Of a stretch of DNA of 64,000 bases, positions 8,351 through 16,693 are shown in pieces. Each line of letters begins with the position of its first letter. Within the stretch, counting starts at the first letter, position 1. Source of the stretch: Ignavibacteriota bacterium (GTDB taxonomy: Bacteria > Bacteroidota > Ignavibacteria > UBA10030 > SZUA-254). A program made the position numbers and the translations under genes. Under the pieces are notes generated by a model that saw only the letters and a program-made list of their open reading frames with translations, ran no database searches and was not told the DNA's origin. The stretch spans positions 84,758 through 148,757 of the forward strand of contig JACREZ010000045.1 of the NCBI GenBank assembly GCA_016212665.1. The letters are read 5' to 3'.

Positions 8351-8806
8351 TCAGAGTAACTCTAAAACTTCTTCTGTATGATTTGCAACTTTCACGTTTT
8401 CAAAGATGTGAGCAATCTTTCCTTTTTCATCAATGATGAATGTCGTTCGCACGATACCCATATATTTCTTTCCCATGAACGATTTCTGTTGCCAAACATC
8501 GTATGCGTTGATGACTTCTTTGTTCTCATCACTTAGCAAGGTGAACGGCAGTTCGTATTTCTCGGCAAACTTCGCGTGCGACTTCACTGAGTCTGCGCTC
8601 ATGCCGACAATCTCCGCTCCTTTTGATTTCACACGCGCAAGATTATCCCGAAATGAACACGATTCCTTCGTACATCCGGGCGTATCATCTTTCGGATAAA
8701 AATACAGAACGAGTTTCTTCCCCTTGAAATCTTTCAGGGAGACGATGTTGCCGTGAGCATCGGGCAAAGAAAAATCGGGGGCTTTATCTCCAATCTTTAA
8801 TTTCAC
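8351..8806 (-). CDS. bcp: PrxQ/BCP-type peroxiredoxin
   Basis: A 151-residue thioredoxin-dependent peroxiredoxin. [16 protein letters not shown] carries the peroxidatic Cys45 and, five residues on, resolving Cys50, the pattern of atypical 2-Cys PrxQ/BCP enzymes. The start is a GTG at 8806. It lies 6 bp downstream of a TIR gene, which suggests co-transcription with the TIR pair. Confidence 0.93.
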   Translation of the reverse strand: MKLKIGDKAPDFSLPDAHGNIVSLKDFKGKKLVLYFYPKDDTPGCTKESCSFRDNLARVKSKGAEIVGMSADSVKSHAKFAEKYELPFTLLSDENKEVINAYDVWQQKSFMGKKYMGIVRTTFIIDEKGKIAHIFENVKVANHTEEVLELL

Positions 8807-8812
8807 GAAATG

Positions 8813-9229
8813 TTATGCTGCTATCAATGATTTATTGGGCTGAAAATAACGATCAAAAGATTGTGGACCTTTTATTTCATTGAATGTTATCATTTTATAT
8901 TCATTCAAGTCAAAGGGTAGTCTGTTGATAATTTCTTTTTTCGTGATAATAGGAATAATGTGTTTATCAAGAACCCAAGCAGCACCTAGTTCTTGAAGTA
9001 GCCATTCAGAGGAGAGCGAATTCGGACTTAGCAACACGATAAAGAAATCACAAATATTTAGTTCATTTTTTAATCGGGTTCTCCAATCTTCACCTGCGCT
9101 TAACATTTCAGATGAAAATAGTTCTACATCAAATCGTTGTTGTAAAATTTGTTTAAGAAAACCCGCTTCCGATTTATCATTCGAGCTATAACTTAAAAAT
9201 ATCTTGAGTCTATGTTTTCTTTTATTCAT
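8813..9229 (-). CDS. TIR-domain protein A
   Basis: A 138-residue protein that is essentially one TIR domain: KIFLSYSSNDK (beta-A), SAGEDWRTRLKNELNICDFFIVLLSPNSL and SSEWLLQELGAAW. The Glu of WxxxE (WLLQE) occupies the place of the catalytic Glu of TIR NADases. There is no fused sensor or effector domain. Its ATG overlaps the stop of the second TIR gene (ATGA). Possible roles are NAD+ hydrolysis or signalling in antiphage defence, or a stress function with the neighbouring peroxiredoxins; neither can be decided here. Confidence 0.85.
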   Translation of the reverse strand: MNKRKHRLKIFLSYSSNDKSEAGFLKQILQQRFDVELFSSEMLSAGEDWRTRLKNELNICDFFIVLLSPNSLSSEWLLQELGAAWVLDKHIIPIITKKEIINRLPFDLNEYKMITFNEIKGPQSFDRYFQPNKSLIAA

Positions 9230-9657
9230 TTCCTATTACCTTTATGTTTTCTTAGTCGTAAGATAAGTTCTTTCAAGTAGTTATCAAAGTCATTTAATTC
9301 TATTGCTTTATTTTGAGCGATAACATCTGGCATTTCTTCTGGGGTAATTTTATCTATAATTGGAACAATTACCTTGTTACCAAACCACGCTCCGCCTAAT
9401 TCGATGAGTACCCAAGGTCTGTCAATCGAATTTTTTGTCAGAAGTATTAAGAACTCATCACACGAACGGAGGTTTTCTTTGATGGTGTCATTGATAGATT
9501 CTCCTCCAGCAATGTCACGCTCATCCAAAAATGTTCGAGCGTAATATTTCGACACCTTCTCCTCAATTAGCCGAGACATCTGACGCGCAATCCATCTGTC
9601 CTTTGTAGAATGACTAATAAATATAGTGTAACTCTTATTCCTATTTCGACGGGGCAT
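9226..9657 (-). CDS. TIR-domain protein B
   Basis: A 143-residue single TIR domain: SYTIFISHSTKDRWIARQM, FLDERDIAGGESINDTIKEN, CDEFLILLTKNSIDRPWVL and a conserved WVLIELGGAW with the candidate catalytic Glu. A basic tail follows (LRKHKGNRK). It is first of an overlapping TIR pair, in the same direction as, and between, two peroxiredoxin genes. Its divergence from TIR A suggests distinct partners rather than a recent duplication. Two stand-alone TIR genes in tandem are unusual. Confidence 0.85.
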   Translation of the reverse strand: MPRRNRNKSYTIFISHSTKDRWIARQMSRLIEEKVSKYYARTFLDERDIAGGESINDTIKENLRSCDEFLILLTKNSIDRPWVLIELGGAWFGNKVIVPIIDKITPEEMPDVIAQNKAIELNDFDNYLKELILRLRKHKGNRK

Positions 9658-9676
9658 TACAATTTTATTGTAAAAA

Positions 9677-10147
9677 TTAGAATGATGTTAATGCGTTGTT
9701 CACTTCTTCGTATGGCGGTTCGTTGCCCGGCGAGTCGGAAATCCAAGCGTACTTTACCACGCCATTTGCATCAAGCACAAACACAGCGCGCTTCGATGCC
9801 GAGTAGCCTTTCAGTCCTGCAAAATCATCATGCACACCTGCATATTGTTTGATGGTTTCGCGTGACCAATCGCTGAGCATCGGGAAGGTTAATTTGTTAG
9901 CGTCGGCGAATGCTTTGTTTGCAAACGGGGAATCAACGCTGATACCGACAACCTGTGCATTGAGTGTGGAAAGATTTGCGGCGGCATCGCGGAAGGTGCA
10001 CATTTCTTTTGTGCAAACGCCGGTGAATGCGCCGGGTAAAAATGCGAGAACGGTTTTCTTTCCGAGAAATTCCGAGAGTGAACGTTCTTTTCTGTCTGTG
10101 TCAACGAGTGTAAAATTGGGGGCTGTGTTTCCAACTGAAAGAGCCAT
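9677..10147 (-). CDS. Peroxiredoxin, AhpE-like
   Basis: A 156-residue redoxin starting at MALSV (ATG 10147); an in-frame ATG 24 codons upstream adds a non-homologous tail. FLPGAFTGVCTKEMC carries the peroxidatic Cys45 and another Cys at 50. The PxxFTxVCT context matches the AhpE-like group. It is third of three peroxiredoxins within 2.5 kb, and begins a probable unit running into the TIR pair, prxQ, ahpC, PTPS and folE. Confidence 0.9.
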   Translation of the reverse strand: MALSVGNTAPNFTLVDTDRKERSLSEFLGKKTVLAFLPGAFTGVCTKEMCTFRDAAANLSTLNAQVVGISVDSPFANKAFADANKLTFPMLSDWSRETIKQYAGVHDDFAGLKGYSASKRAVFVLDANGVVKYAWISDSPGNEPPYEEVNNALTSF

Positions 10148-10258
10148 TTGTGTTCCTTTTGATATTGTTTGAAATGATTTCGATTGAATTGAGTTGCAAA
10201 AGTAATTTTTGCGGTACAAAATTAGGAAAAGCCCGCCTCAAATCCAAAAGGGGAAATT

Positions 10259-11947
10259 TTAAAAATCTACACGGAGAGCAATGCCAAAATCGCGGTCAAG
10301 CGTGGAGAGATTGTTTGAAAAATCATTTCGTTTGATGAACTGATATCGTGCATCAAAAAATACCTCGTTTACAATTTCGTAGGTGATGAACGCCTGACCA
10401 ACGTAAGTGTTGATGCGATTGCCAGCCAGAAATTCCTGCTCTTGCGGGTCCGTATCTCGATGTGGAATAAGAAAGTTTCCACCGACATTTTGAATCAAGA
10501 TTTCATGTGAATCGAAAACATTTTCGCCTTCTCTCTGCATTTCGAATCGAAGTGATGTTGAGAGGCGATGCGTCGGTTGATAATCAAACTTGAAGAACCA
10601 ACTATCGGAGTTCGGTCCGATGTGGTGGCTCATAATTCTGCCGAGACTTCCATAGTCATTATCTCTGGAACGATTGTGAGAGAAGATGTATGGCTCGGCA
10701 CGTGTGTATTCGATGGCGAGTGAAGTATTGTCAACATTGAATGGGTCAACAACCATTGCTCCGAGTTGATAGGCAAATTTATTTTGCACGGAACTTGTTC
10801 CCCACTTCGGAAAATTAATATCGTCGAAAACTATTGATGCATGAATCTCCGTATTGTTAATGAAGTGAGTTTTCGCATCGAATGACCAAAGCACGTTGTC
10901 TCGTTCTTCCCGTGAACGCTGTGCTGATTCAATAAATGTTACAGGATTCAAGTACGCAAGGTCAGGAGAACGATTACTGTAAATAACCATCTCCTGAAAA
11001 CCAAGTGCAAGTTTGGATGAGAAAGCAAACTCGAAACGGTGCGCACCGAAATATTTATCTGCAAGTACCGGTTCAGAAAAAGTATTATCATAGCGATGAA
11101 AGGTCGTCATAGTCTTCTGTCCCATCAACCATGCATGAAGAAATGTATATTTGAATGATTTGTACTCAATATCCGCACGAATGAAATCGTATAATCGTAC
11201 ATTATCGGAAAGAATCATCTTATCGCCGTAGCCGTTGCCCCACAACAATCGCTCACGTCCAATTTGCGCTGAGACTATTCCGCTCGCGTATCGAGCGTAG
11301 CCTTCGACAAAGTCAAAGTTCTGTGCATCGGTAATTCCCAGTGTATATGCCTGACTGATTTGTTTGTCCCTTCTCAAGACATCACGGCTTCCCCAGAACT
11401 GTGCATTCGTTACTTGAAGATAGAAGCCGAGTTTGTCATAGATTGTTCCACGAACTCTTCCACCAAATTGGAGAAACTCCGAGTGTTGCTTTCCGAGTGC
11501 ATCCCCTTCACTTCGCAGTGCATCGAATGTTAGCAATCCATCAACAAAGAGATTAACAACAGAATCGTTGTAAGAGTACAAATACTTTTCGGCTTCGTTG
11601 AACCTTTCTCCCTCAATCCACTGCACGCCGTTTGTATCAATCAATGAATACGACTTATCAAAACTTTGAGAAATATCGAACTGAAATTCAGTAATAAAAT
11701 CCTCCAGTTGCAATCTCTCAGTTTCCGTGAGATAAGATTGCTTATCAATTAATTGTTGAAGGAAGATTGCCACTTGATTTCGAGATAGTGGTAAAATTGC
11801 ATCACGATACTTTTCGATTACACCCTTCACTTCCATCCGCTTCAAAAAATAATAGACAGGATTACTCACCGGAACATTCTCCACCTGCGCATCAACACCA
11901 ATGACGAATGACAAATAACAAATGACAATAAATAAATATTTCTTCAC
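10259..11947 (-). CDS. Capsule-assembly Wzi-like outer-membrane protein
   Basis: An exported beta-barrel of about 562 residues. I choose GTG 11947, directly before a signal peptide (residues 1-20, ending GVDAQ) and just after the upstream stop; a longer frame to 12055 would overlap the previous gene. The periplasmic N-terminal helical part (YYFLKRMEVKGVIEKYRDAI) and later Wzi-like features (GRERLLWGNGYGDKMILSDN, many alternating aromatic strands, final FGIALRVDF) fit the Wzi/'capsule assembly' family. The signal peptide is encoded by a 7-bp repeat array (11901-11935). It neighbours nucleotide-sugar genes. Confidence 0.75.
   Translation of the reverse strand: MKKYLFIVICYLSFVIGVDAQVENVPVSNPVYYFLKRMEVKGVIEKYRDAILPLSRNQVAIFLQQLIDKQSYLTETERLQLEDFITEFQFDISQSFDKSYSLIDTNGVQWIEGERFNEAEKYLYSYNDSVVNLFVDGLLTFDALRSEGDALGKQHSEFLQFGGRVRGTIYDKLGFYLQVTNAQFWGSRDVLRRDKQISQAYTLGITDAQNFDFVEGYARYASGIVSAQIGRERLLWGNGYGDKMILSDNVRLYDFIRADIEYKSFKYTFLHAWLMGQKTMTTFHRYDNTFSEPVLADKYFGAHRFEFAFSSKLALGFQEMVIYSNRSPDLAYLNPVTFIESAQRSREERDNVLWSFDAKTHFINNTEIHASIVFDDINFPKWGTSSVQNKFAYQLGAMVVDPFNVDNTSLAIEYTRAEPYIFSHNRSRDNDYGSLGRIMSHHIGPNSDSWFFKFDYQPTHRLSTSLRFEMQREGENVFDSHEILIQNVGGNFLIPHRDTDPQEQEFLAGNRINTYVGQAFITYEIVNEVFFDARYQFIKRNDFSNNLSTLDRDFGIALRVDF
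11901..11935. repeat. Period-7 repeat encoding a signal peptide
   Basis: atgacga, atgacaa, ataacaa, atgacaa, taaataa on the plus strand. On the minus strand the array encodes the hydrophobic core FIVICYLSFVIG of the Wzi-like protein's signal peptide. Confidence 0.7.
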
Positions 11948-11955
11948 AGCTATTC

Positions 11956-12981
11956 TTAGAAGTAAAGTCCGTACCAAATCGCAGAAGGAGAAATGCGTAC
12001 CGCCGGCATCGGTAAATGGAAATAGTTCAACGATTCGCTGAGTGTTTTCATCCACGGAACATCTTGCGGTAATATTTTCGTCATGTCAACATCGAGTGCG
12101 AGAAACCAAACCGGATACGGTTCGTTCGTCGTGCCGACAATATCTCGTGCGCCGTAGCCAACAGCAAGACAAAGAAACTCAGGCATAATATTTTTTATCG
12201 GTTCAGGTGTGATTGTTTTGAAATGCGTCGTCAGCCAGAATGTTTGTCCTTCGTAATCATCCATGAGGAGATGTTGTTGACCTTGAAAACCTGTTCCGCC
12301 GGGACGATTGAGTAGATCAGACGGAAGATAACTGAATTTCAAATCGAAATTATCGAGCACCGGAACATGATGTTGAGCGAGGGGCCAGGCGGCTCCGGCA
12401 ACATCCATTGCAAAATCTACGCGGTCAAATCCCCACGTGGAAAATCCATCTTCAACTTCAAGAAATGTTTGGAACAACAAACTTCCACCCGCTCCGTACC
12501 AGAGCGATTGCTCTTCATCCACATTCGACCATTGCAACGATTGAGAGATAACATACGTCAACGCGGATGCGCCATGAAAATGTCCAATCTTATCCACGCC
12601 AAGACTGTATGATAAATCTTCCTGAAAATGAAACGAGGTTCGGTTATCCTTCCACCAACCATTTTGTTGGTAAATGTGAATCGCGGTCATTGAACCAACT
12701 AATGCGCCACTGACGAGAGAAAGGCGAGTGTAGTTGATTTCTTCGTTTACTGTATCAGTAAGTTTGTCGGTTAACAAAATAGATGTATTTGTAATAGCAG
12801 ACGGAACAGATTCTTCATCCCGCTCTACGAGCCGTAGGCTAAAGCGGGATTCGTTCGGAATGACGCTGGTGTTGTTTATGGAAAAATGTTTTTCACGTTG
12901 GGCTAAACATGGTGAAGTGACAAACCAAGAACTACAAACCACAAACCACAAACCACAAACCATCAACCGAATCATAAACAC
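11956..12981 (-). CDS. DUF2279-family (YfiM-like) exported protein
   Basis: An exported protein of about 340 residues. Its body (from about residue 85; GVDKIGHFHGASALTYVISQ, EDGFSTWGFDRVDFAMDVAG) matches DUF2279/YfiM-type periplasmic or outer-membrane proteins of unknown function. The start is GTG 12981 or ATG 12975. The N-terminus is built from repeats: residues 5-25 (signal peptide) come from a 7-bp array, and residues 38-53 (VIPNESRFSLRLVERD) from a palindromic REP-like element. It lies between the Wzi-like gene and the UDP-sugar genes, so a surface-polysaccharide link is likely. Confidence 0.7.
   Translation of the reverse strand: MFMIRLMVCGLWFVVCSSWFVTSPCLAQREKHFSINNTSVIPNESRFSLRLVERDEESVPSAITNTSILLTDKLTDTVNEEINYTRLSLVSGALVGSMTAIHIYQQNGWWKDNRTSFHFQEDLSYSLGVDKIGHFHGASALTYVISQSLQWSNVDEEQSLWYGAGGSLLFQTFLEVEDGFSTWGFDRVDFAMDVAGAAWPLAQHHVPVLDNFDLKFSYLPSDLLNRPGGTGFQGQQHLLMDDYEGQTFWLTTHFKTITPEPIKNIMPEFLCLAVGYGARDIVGTTNEPYPVWFLALDVDMTKILPQDVPWMKTLSESLNYFHLPMPAVRISPSAIWYGLYF
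12816..12863. repeat. Palindromic REP-like element inside a coding region
   Basis: ATCCCGCT (12817-12824) and AGCGGGAT (12843-12850) form an outer stem around CTACGAGCCGTAG, followed by TCGTTCGGAATGAC. The element sits in frame in the DUF2279 gene and resembles the intergenic GGAATGAC-type palindromes at 15.3 and 30.2 kb. Confidence 0.6.
12920..12968. repeat. Perfect heptamer array acaaacc in a signal-peptide region
   Basis: Units acaaacc, aagaact, then acaaacc four times, then atcaacc: seven units in 49 bp, four of them identical in tandem. On the minus strand it encodes VCGLWFVVCSSWFV, the hydrophobic core of the DUF2279 protein's signal peptide. Confidence 0.8.
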
Positions 12982-12986
12982 TTAGT

Positions 12987-13940
12987 TCAAGACGTATGAA
13001 GTTTTTCTCTGAAATACTCCAGAGTTTTCTTCAATCCCTCCGCGCGAGGCACTTTCGGTTCCCATCGGAGAATCTCTTTCGCTTTGGTAATATCCGGCTG
13101 ACGGACTTTCGGGTCATCTTCCGGCAGTTCTTTAAAAATGATTTTGCTTGAACTGTTTGCAAGTTGAATGATTTCCTCAGCGAGTTGAATCATAGGGATT
13201 TCATCCGGGTTGCCGATGTTCACCGGCTCAATAACATCAGACATGAGCAGGCGAAAAATTCCATCAATCAAATCATCAACGTAACAAACGCTTCGCGTCT
13301 GGCTTCCATCTCCGAACACAGTGACCGGTTCGTTGCATAGAGCTTGCGACATGAACGCGGGAATAGCACGCCCATCTTCAACTCTCATTCTTGTTCCGTA
13401 GGTGTTGAAGATGCGAACGATACGAGTGTCAACGCCGTGGTAGCGATGATATGCCATCGTGATTGCTTCGGCAAATCGTTTTGCTTCATCGTACACACCG
13501 CGCACGCCGATGGGATTAACATTTCCCCAATACGATTCTGCCTGTGGATGAATGAGCGGGTCGCCGTACACTTCGGATGTTGATGCAAGAAGGAACGTTG
13601 CGTTCTTTGCTTTTGCCAAACCGAGCGCTTTGTGTGTGCCGAGCGAACCGACTTTCAGAGTTTGAATCGGGAGTTTCAAATAATCAATCGGGCTTGCGGG
13701 CGAAGCGAAATGAAGAACGTTATGTACTTCTCCTTCGATGAAGATGTAATTCGTTACATCGTGTTTCACAAAGCGGAAACGTTCGTTGCCAAAGAGATGT
13801 GCAATGTTTGCCGAATCTCCCGTAATCAAATTATCAATGCAAATGACATGATGACCTTCGGCAAGTAATCTATCGCACAAGTGCGAGCCGAGGAAACCGG
13901 CTCCCCCCGTTACAACACTGACCGTATGATTGTTCTTCAT
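12987..13940 (-). CDS. UDP-glucuronate decarboxylase (UXS-like)
   Basis: An extended SDR of 317 residues converting UDP-glucuronate to UDP-xylose. [15 protein letters not shown] (NAD binding), [19 protein letters not shown], catalytic Thr/Ser ([12 protein letters not shown]) and YDEAKR (Tyr-Lys) are all hallmarks of the UXS group. It follows UDP-glucose dehydrogenase with an ATGA overlap, so substrate production and use are translationally coupled. This is the expected Ugd-Uxs pathway towards xylose or aminoxylose units in surface glycans. Confidence 0.88.
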   Translation of the reverse strand: MKNNHTVSVVTGGAGFLGSHLCDRLLAEGHHVICIDNLITGDSANIAHLFGNERFRFVKHDVTNYIFIEGEVHNVLHFASPASPIDYLKLPIQTLKVGSLGTHKALGLAKAKNATFLLASTSEVYGDPLIHPQAESYWGNVNPIGVRGVYDEAKRFAEAITMAYHRYHGVDTRIVRIFNTYGTRMRVEDGRAIPAFMSQALCNEPVTVFGDGSQTRSVCYVDDLIDGIFRLLMSDVIEPVNIGNPDEIPMIQLAEEIIQLANSSSKIIFKELPEDDPKVRQPDITKAKEILRWEPKVPRAEGLKKTLEYFREKLHTS

Positions 13941-15247
13941 CGTTTATTATTTCGCCCGACACTGAAATACTTGAATCCCATTTCATTCAAGATTGCCGGG
14001 TCGTAAATGTTTCGACCATCGAAAATGACGTGGTGTTTCATCAGCGATTTCATCCGTTGGAAATCGGGACGTCGAAATTCATTCCATTCTGTGACAATCA
14101 CGAGAGCATCAACACCGTCAAGCGCGTCATAATTATTCTTGAAAAACTTGACCGATTTACCAAGCAACTGTTTTGCAGTTTCAATTGCAATCGGGTCGTG
14201 AGCGTGAACAGCTGCGCCATGCTTTACCAATTCATTAATGACTGCAACGGATGGCGCTTCACGCATATCGTCCGTGTTTGGTTTGAAGGCAAGTCCCCAA
14301 ACGGCGATCTTCTTTCGCTTGAGGTTGCCCTTAAAATGTTTGATGATTTTCGCGGCGAATCGTTTGCGTTGATTTTTATTGACTTCCTGAACTTCCTTCA
14401 GAATTTTAAAATCATATTTGTAATCGGTGGATGTTTTTACAAGTGCAGAAACATCTTTCGGGAAACATGAACCGCCATAACCAACACCTGCAAACAAGAA
14501 CTGAGAGCCGACGCGGGGGTCTGTTCCGATTCCTTTGCGAACAAAATCAACATCCGCGCCGACTTTCTCACAGAGATTGGCAATCTCGTTCATGAAGGAA
14601 ATCTTCGTGGCAAGAAATGAGTTTGCCGCGTACTTCGTCATCTCAGCGCTTCGTTCATCCATGATGATGATGGGATTGCCTGTGCGAACAAATGGCGCAA
14701 ACAAATCCTGCATTATTTTAATCGCCCTTTGACTTCGCGAGCCAATGACAATTCTATCCGGCTTCATGAAATCGTTCACTGCACTTCCTTCTTTGAGAAA
14801 CTCCGGATTGGAAACAACATCAAACTCGTGGTCTGTCTGCTGACTGATTACTTCACGAACTTTATCAGCAGTTCCGACGGGGACAGTGCTTTTATCAACA
14901 ATTACTTTGTAACCGTTGATATTCTTCCCGATTTCTTTTGCGGCATCAAGAACATGTCTCAGGTCAGCTGAGCCATCTTCCGATTGCGGAGTCGGGAGCG
15001 CAAGAAAAATTACTTCCGAGTGTTTCACTCCTTCAGCGATGCTTGTAGTAAACTTCAATCGTTTCTCAACGACATTCTTTTTCAAATATTCTTCGAGACC
15101 AAGTTCGAAGATTGTACTTTTTCCCTGGCGAAGCGTGCGAACTTTTTTGATGTCTATATCAACACAAAGAACGTCATTGCCACTTTCGGCTAAGCACGTT
15201 CCGACAACCAGTCCGACATATCCTGTTCCGATTACACTGATTTTCAT
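13937..15247 (-). CDS. ugd: UDP-glucose 6-dehydrogenase
   Basis: Oxidises UDP-glucose to UDP-glucuronate with 2 NAD+. 436 residues, full length. [17 protein letters not shown] at the N-terminus binds NAD; catalytic Cys lies in [12 protein letters not shown] (about 253-264); [19 protein letters not shown] ([10 protein letters not shown]) and [17 protein letters not shown] are intact. It precedes and overlaps the UXS gene. The lone DegT aminotransferase lies upstream on the same strand. Confidence 0.95.
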   Translation of the reverse strand: MKISVIGTGYVGLVVGTCLAESGNDVLCVDIDIKKVRTLRQGKSTIFELGLEEYLKKNVVEKRLKFTTSIAEGVKHSEVIFLALPTPQSEDGSADLRHVLDAAKEIGKNINGYKVIVDKSTVPVGTADKVREVISQQTDHEFDVVSNPEFLKEGSAVNDFMKPDRIVIGSRSQRAIKIMQDLFAPFVRTGNPIIIMDERSAEMTKYAANSFLATKISFMNEIANLCEKVGADVDFVRKGIGTDPRVGSQFLFAGVGYGGSCFPKDVSALVKTSTDYKYDFKILKEVQEVNKNQRKRFAAKIIKHFKGNLKRKKIAVWGLAFKPNTDDMREAPSVAVINELVKHGAAVHAHDPIAIETAKQLLGKSVKFFKNNYDALDGVDALVIVTEWNEFRRPDFQRMKSLMKHHVIFDGRNIYDPAILNEMGFKYFSVGRNNKR

Positions 15248-15318
15248 TTTCTTTTCAGATTAAATATTACGACGTTATGCTGAATTTATTTCGGCTCTAT
15301 AAATCACAAGAGAATAGA

Positions 15319-15336
15319 TTCCGACATTCGTCGGAA
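15319..15336. repeat. REP-like hairpin TTCCGAC-ATTC-GTCGGAA
   Basis: A perfect 7-bp stem with a 4-nt loop in the 116-bp gap between the aminotransferase and ugd, followed by TGACG. It belongs to the same GGAATGAC-ended palindrome class as 1066-1146 and 30130-30247. No T-run on the minus strand. Confidence 0.5.
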
Positions 15337-15363
15337 TGACGTTGTGAGTTTGTTTCTTAAATA

Positions 15364-16470
15364 TTATTTATTGAAAAATTCTTTTACTTTTGTTGCCACA
15401 ATTTCGACCTGTTCATCCGTCATCTCTGCATAAAGGGGCAGAGAGATACATTCATCGGCGGCTGATTCTGTTTGTGGGAAATCTCCTCGCTTGTATTTCA
15501 TGAATGAGTACGCCTTCTGTTCATGCAATCCGCGTGAGTAATGAAGCGCCGTTGCGATTTCATGTTCTGCCAAAAATTTTTGTAACGCGTCCCTTTTCTT
15601 TGTTCGAATGACAAACAGATGATAAACATGATACGCGTTTGGAGATTCAAACGGAAGAATAATATCACCGACATTTTGTAAGAATGTTCGATAAAGTGAA
15701 GCAATTTCTCTTCTTCGCTCTGTCCATTTCTGTAAATAGTTCAACTTCACACCAAGTACCGCACCCTGAATTCCATCCATGCGATAATTGTGACCAATCA
15801 TTTCATGATTGTATTTGCTCACCTGTCCGTGGTCACGCATCTGTTTCATATTCAATGCAAGCACATCATCGTTCGTGGTGATAGCACCCGCTTCTCCGAA
15901 CGCGCCTAAGTTCTTCACAGGATAAAAACTGAAACATGCTGCATTACCAAACTCGCCGACAAACTTTCCGTCATACGTTGCAAGGTGTGCCTGCGCCGCA
16001 TCTTCAATGACATTCAGATTATGTTTCTTCGCAATCTCCATGATTGCGTTCATATCTGCCGCTTGTCCATACAAATGAACAGGAAGGATTGCCTTTGTTT
16101 TCGGAGTGATTGCCTTTTCGAGCGCAGTGACATTCATTGTATATGTTTTCGGTTCGATGTCAACAAAAACCGGCGTTGCACCCAGCAAAGAAATTGCTTC
16201 AGCGGTAGCAATGAATGTATAAGGCACTGTTATCACTTCATCGCCGGAGTCGATTCCGTTCGCCCACAATGCGAGGTGGAGGGCATCTGTTCCTGAACCG
16301 ACCGCAATGCAATGTTTTACGTTGTGTGCTTTTGCAAATGCAGTTTCAAAATCAGAAACTGCTTTGCCAAGAATGAATTGGGAATTATCAATCACAGAAC
16401 GAATGGCAGAATCGAGTTCCGTTCTGATGAGTTTGTGTTGGGCTTGTAAATCAACTAAGGGAATTTTCAT
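15364..16470 (-). CDS. DegT/DnrJ/EryC1/StrS sugar aminotransferase
   Basis: A PLP-dependent aminotransferase of 368 residues that aminates a nucleotide-linked keto-sugar. Features: PLVDLQAQH start, GSGTDALHLAL (phosphate cup), EDAAQAHLATY and the Schiff-base Lys in FSFYPVKNLGAFGEAG (about 186). The QVSKYNHEMIGHNYRMDGIQ segment is typical of the family. With Ugd and UXS it could make an amino sugar for the cell-surface polysaccharide; the exact substrate is not determinable. Confidence 0.9.
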   Translation of the reverse strand: MKIPLVDLQAQHKLIRTELDSAIRSVIDNSQFILGKAVSDFETAFAKAHNVKHCIAVGSGTDALHLALWANGIDSGDEVITVPYTFIATAEAISLLGATPVFVDIEPKTYTMNVTALEKAITPKTKAILPVHLYGQAADMNAIMEIAKKHNLNVIEDAAQAHLATYDGKFVGEFGNAACFSFYPVKNLGAFGEAGAITTNDDVLALNMKQMRDHGQVSKYNHEMIGHNYRMDGIQGAVLGVKLNYLQKWTERRREIASLYRTFLQNVGDIILPFESPNAYHVYHLFVIRTKKRDALQKFLAEHEIATALHYSRGLHEQKAYSFMKYKRGDFPQTESAADECISLPLYAEMTDEQVEIVATKVKEFFNK

Positions 16471-16501
16471 AGATTGTCAATATAGAAATGCCTCCACTAT
16501 G

Positions 16502-16588
16502 CGGAGAGGGAGAGATTCGAACTCTCGATAGCCTTACGACTACACTAGTTTTCGAGACTAGCGCCTTCAACCACTCGGCCACCTCTCC
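16502..16588 (-). tRNA. tRNA-Ser (anticodon CGA)
   Basis: An 87-nt class II tRNA. The acceptor stem GGAGAGG (16588-16582) pairs with CCTCTCC (16509-16503), with discriminator G at 16502. The anticodon loop CTCGAAA gives CGA (16554-16552), reading UCG, flanked by the perfect CTAGT/ACTAG stem. The T-arm GAGAGTTCGAATCTCTC and a long variable arm typical of Ser are present. CCA is not encoded. Confidence 0.95.
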
Positions 16589-16693
16589 AATCAATTAAAA
16601 AATGCAAAAGTAAAAATGGGTCATTTGATGAAATGCCTTGCCAATTTACCAAAAGACCTTCATAAAACCAAAAGAGACGGCTTCACTGAACAA

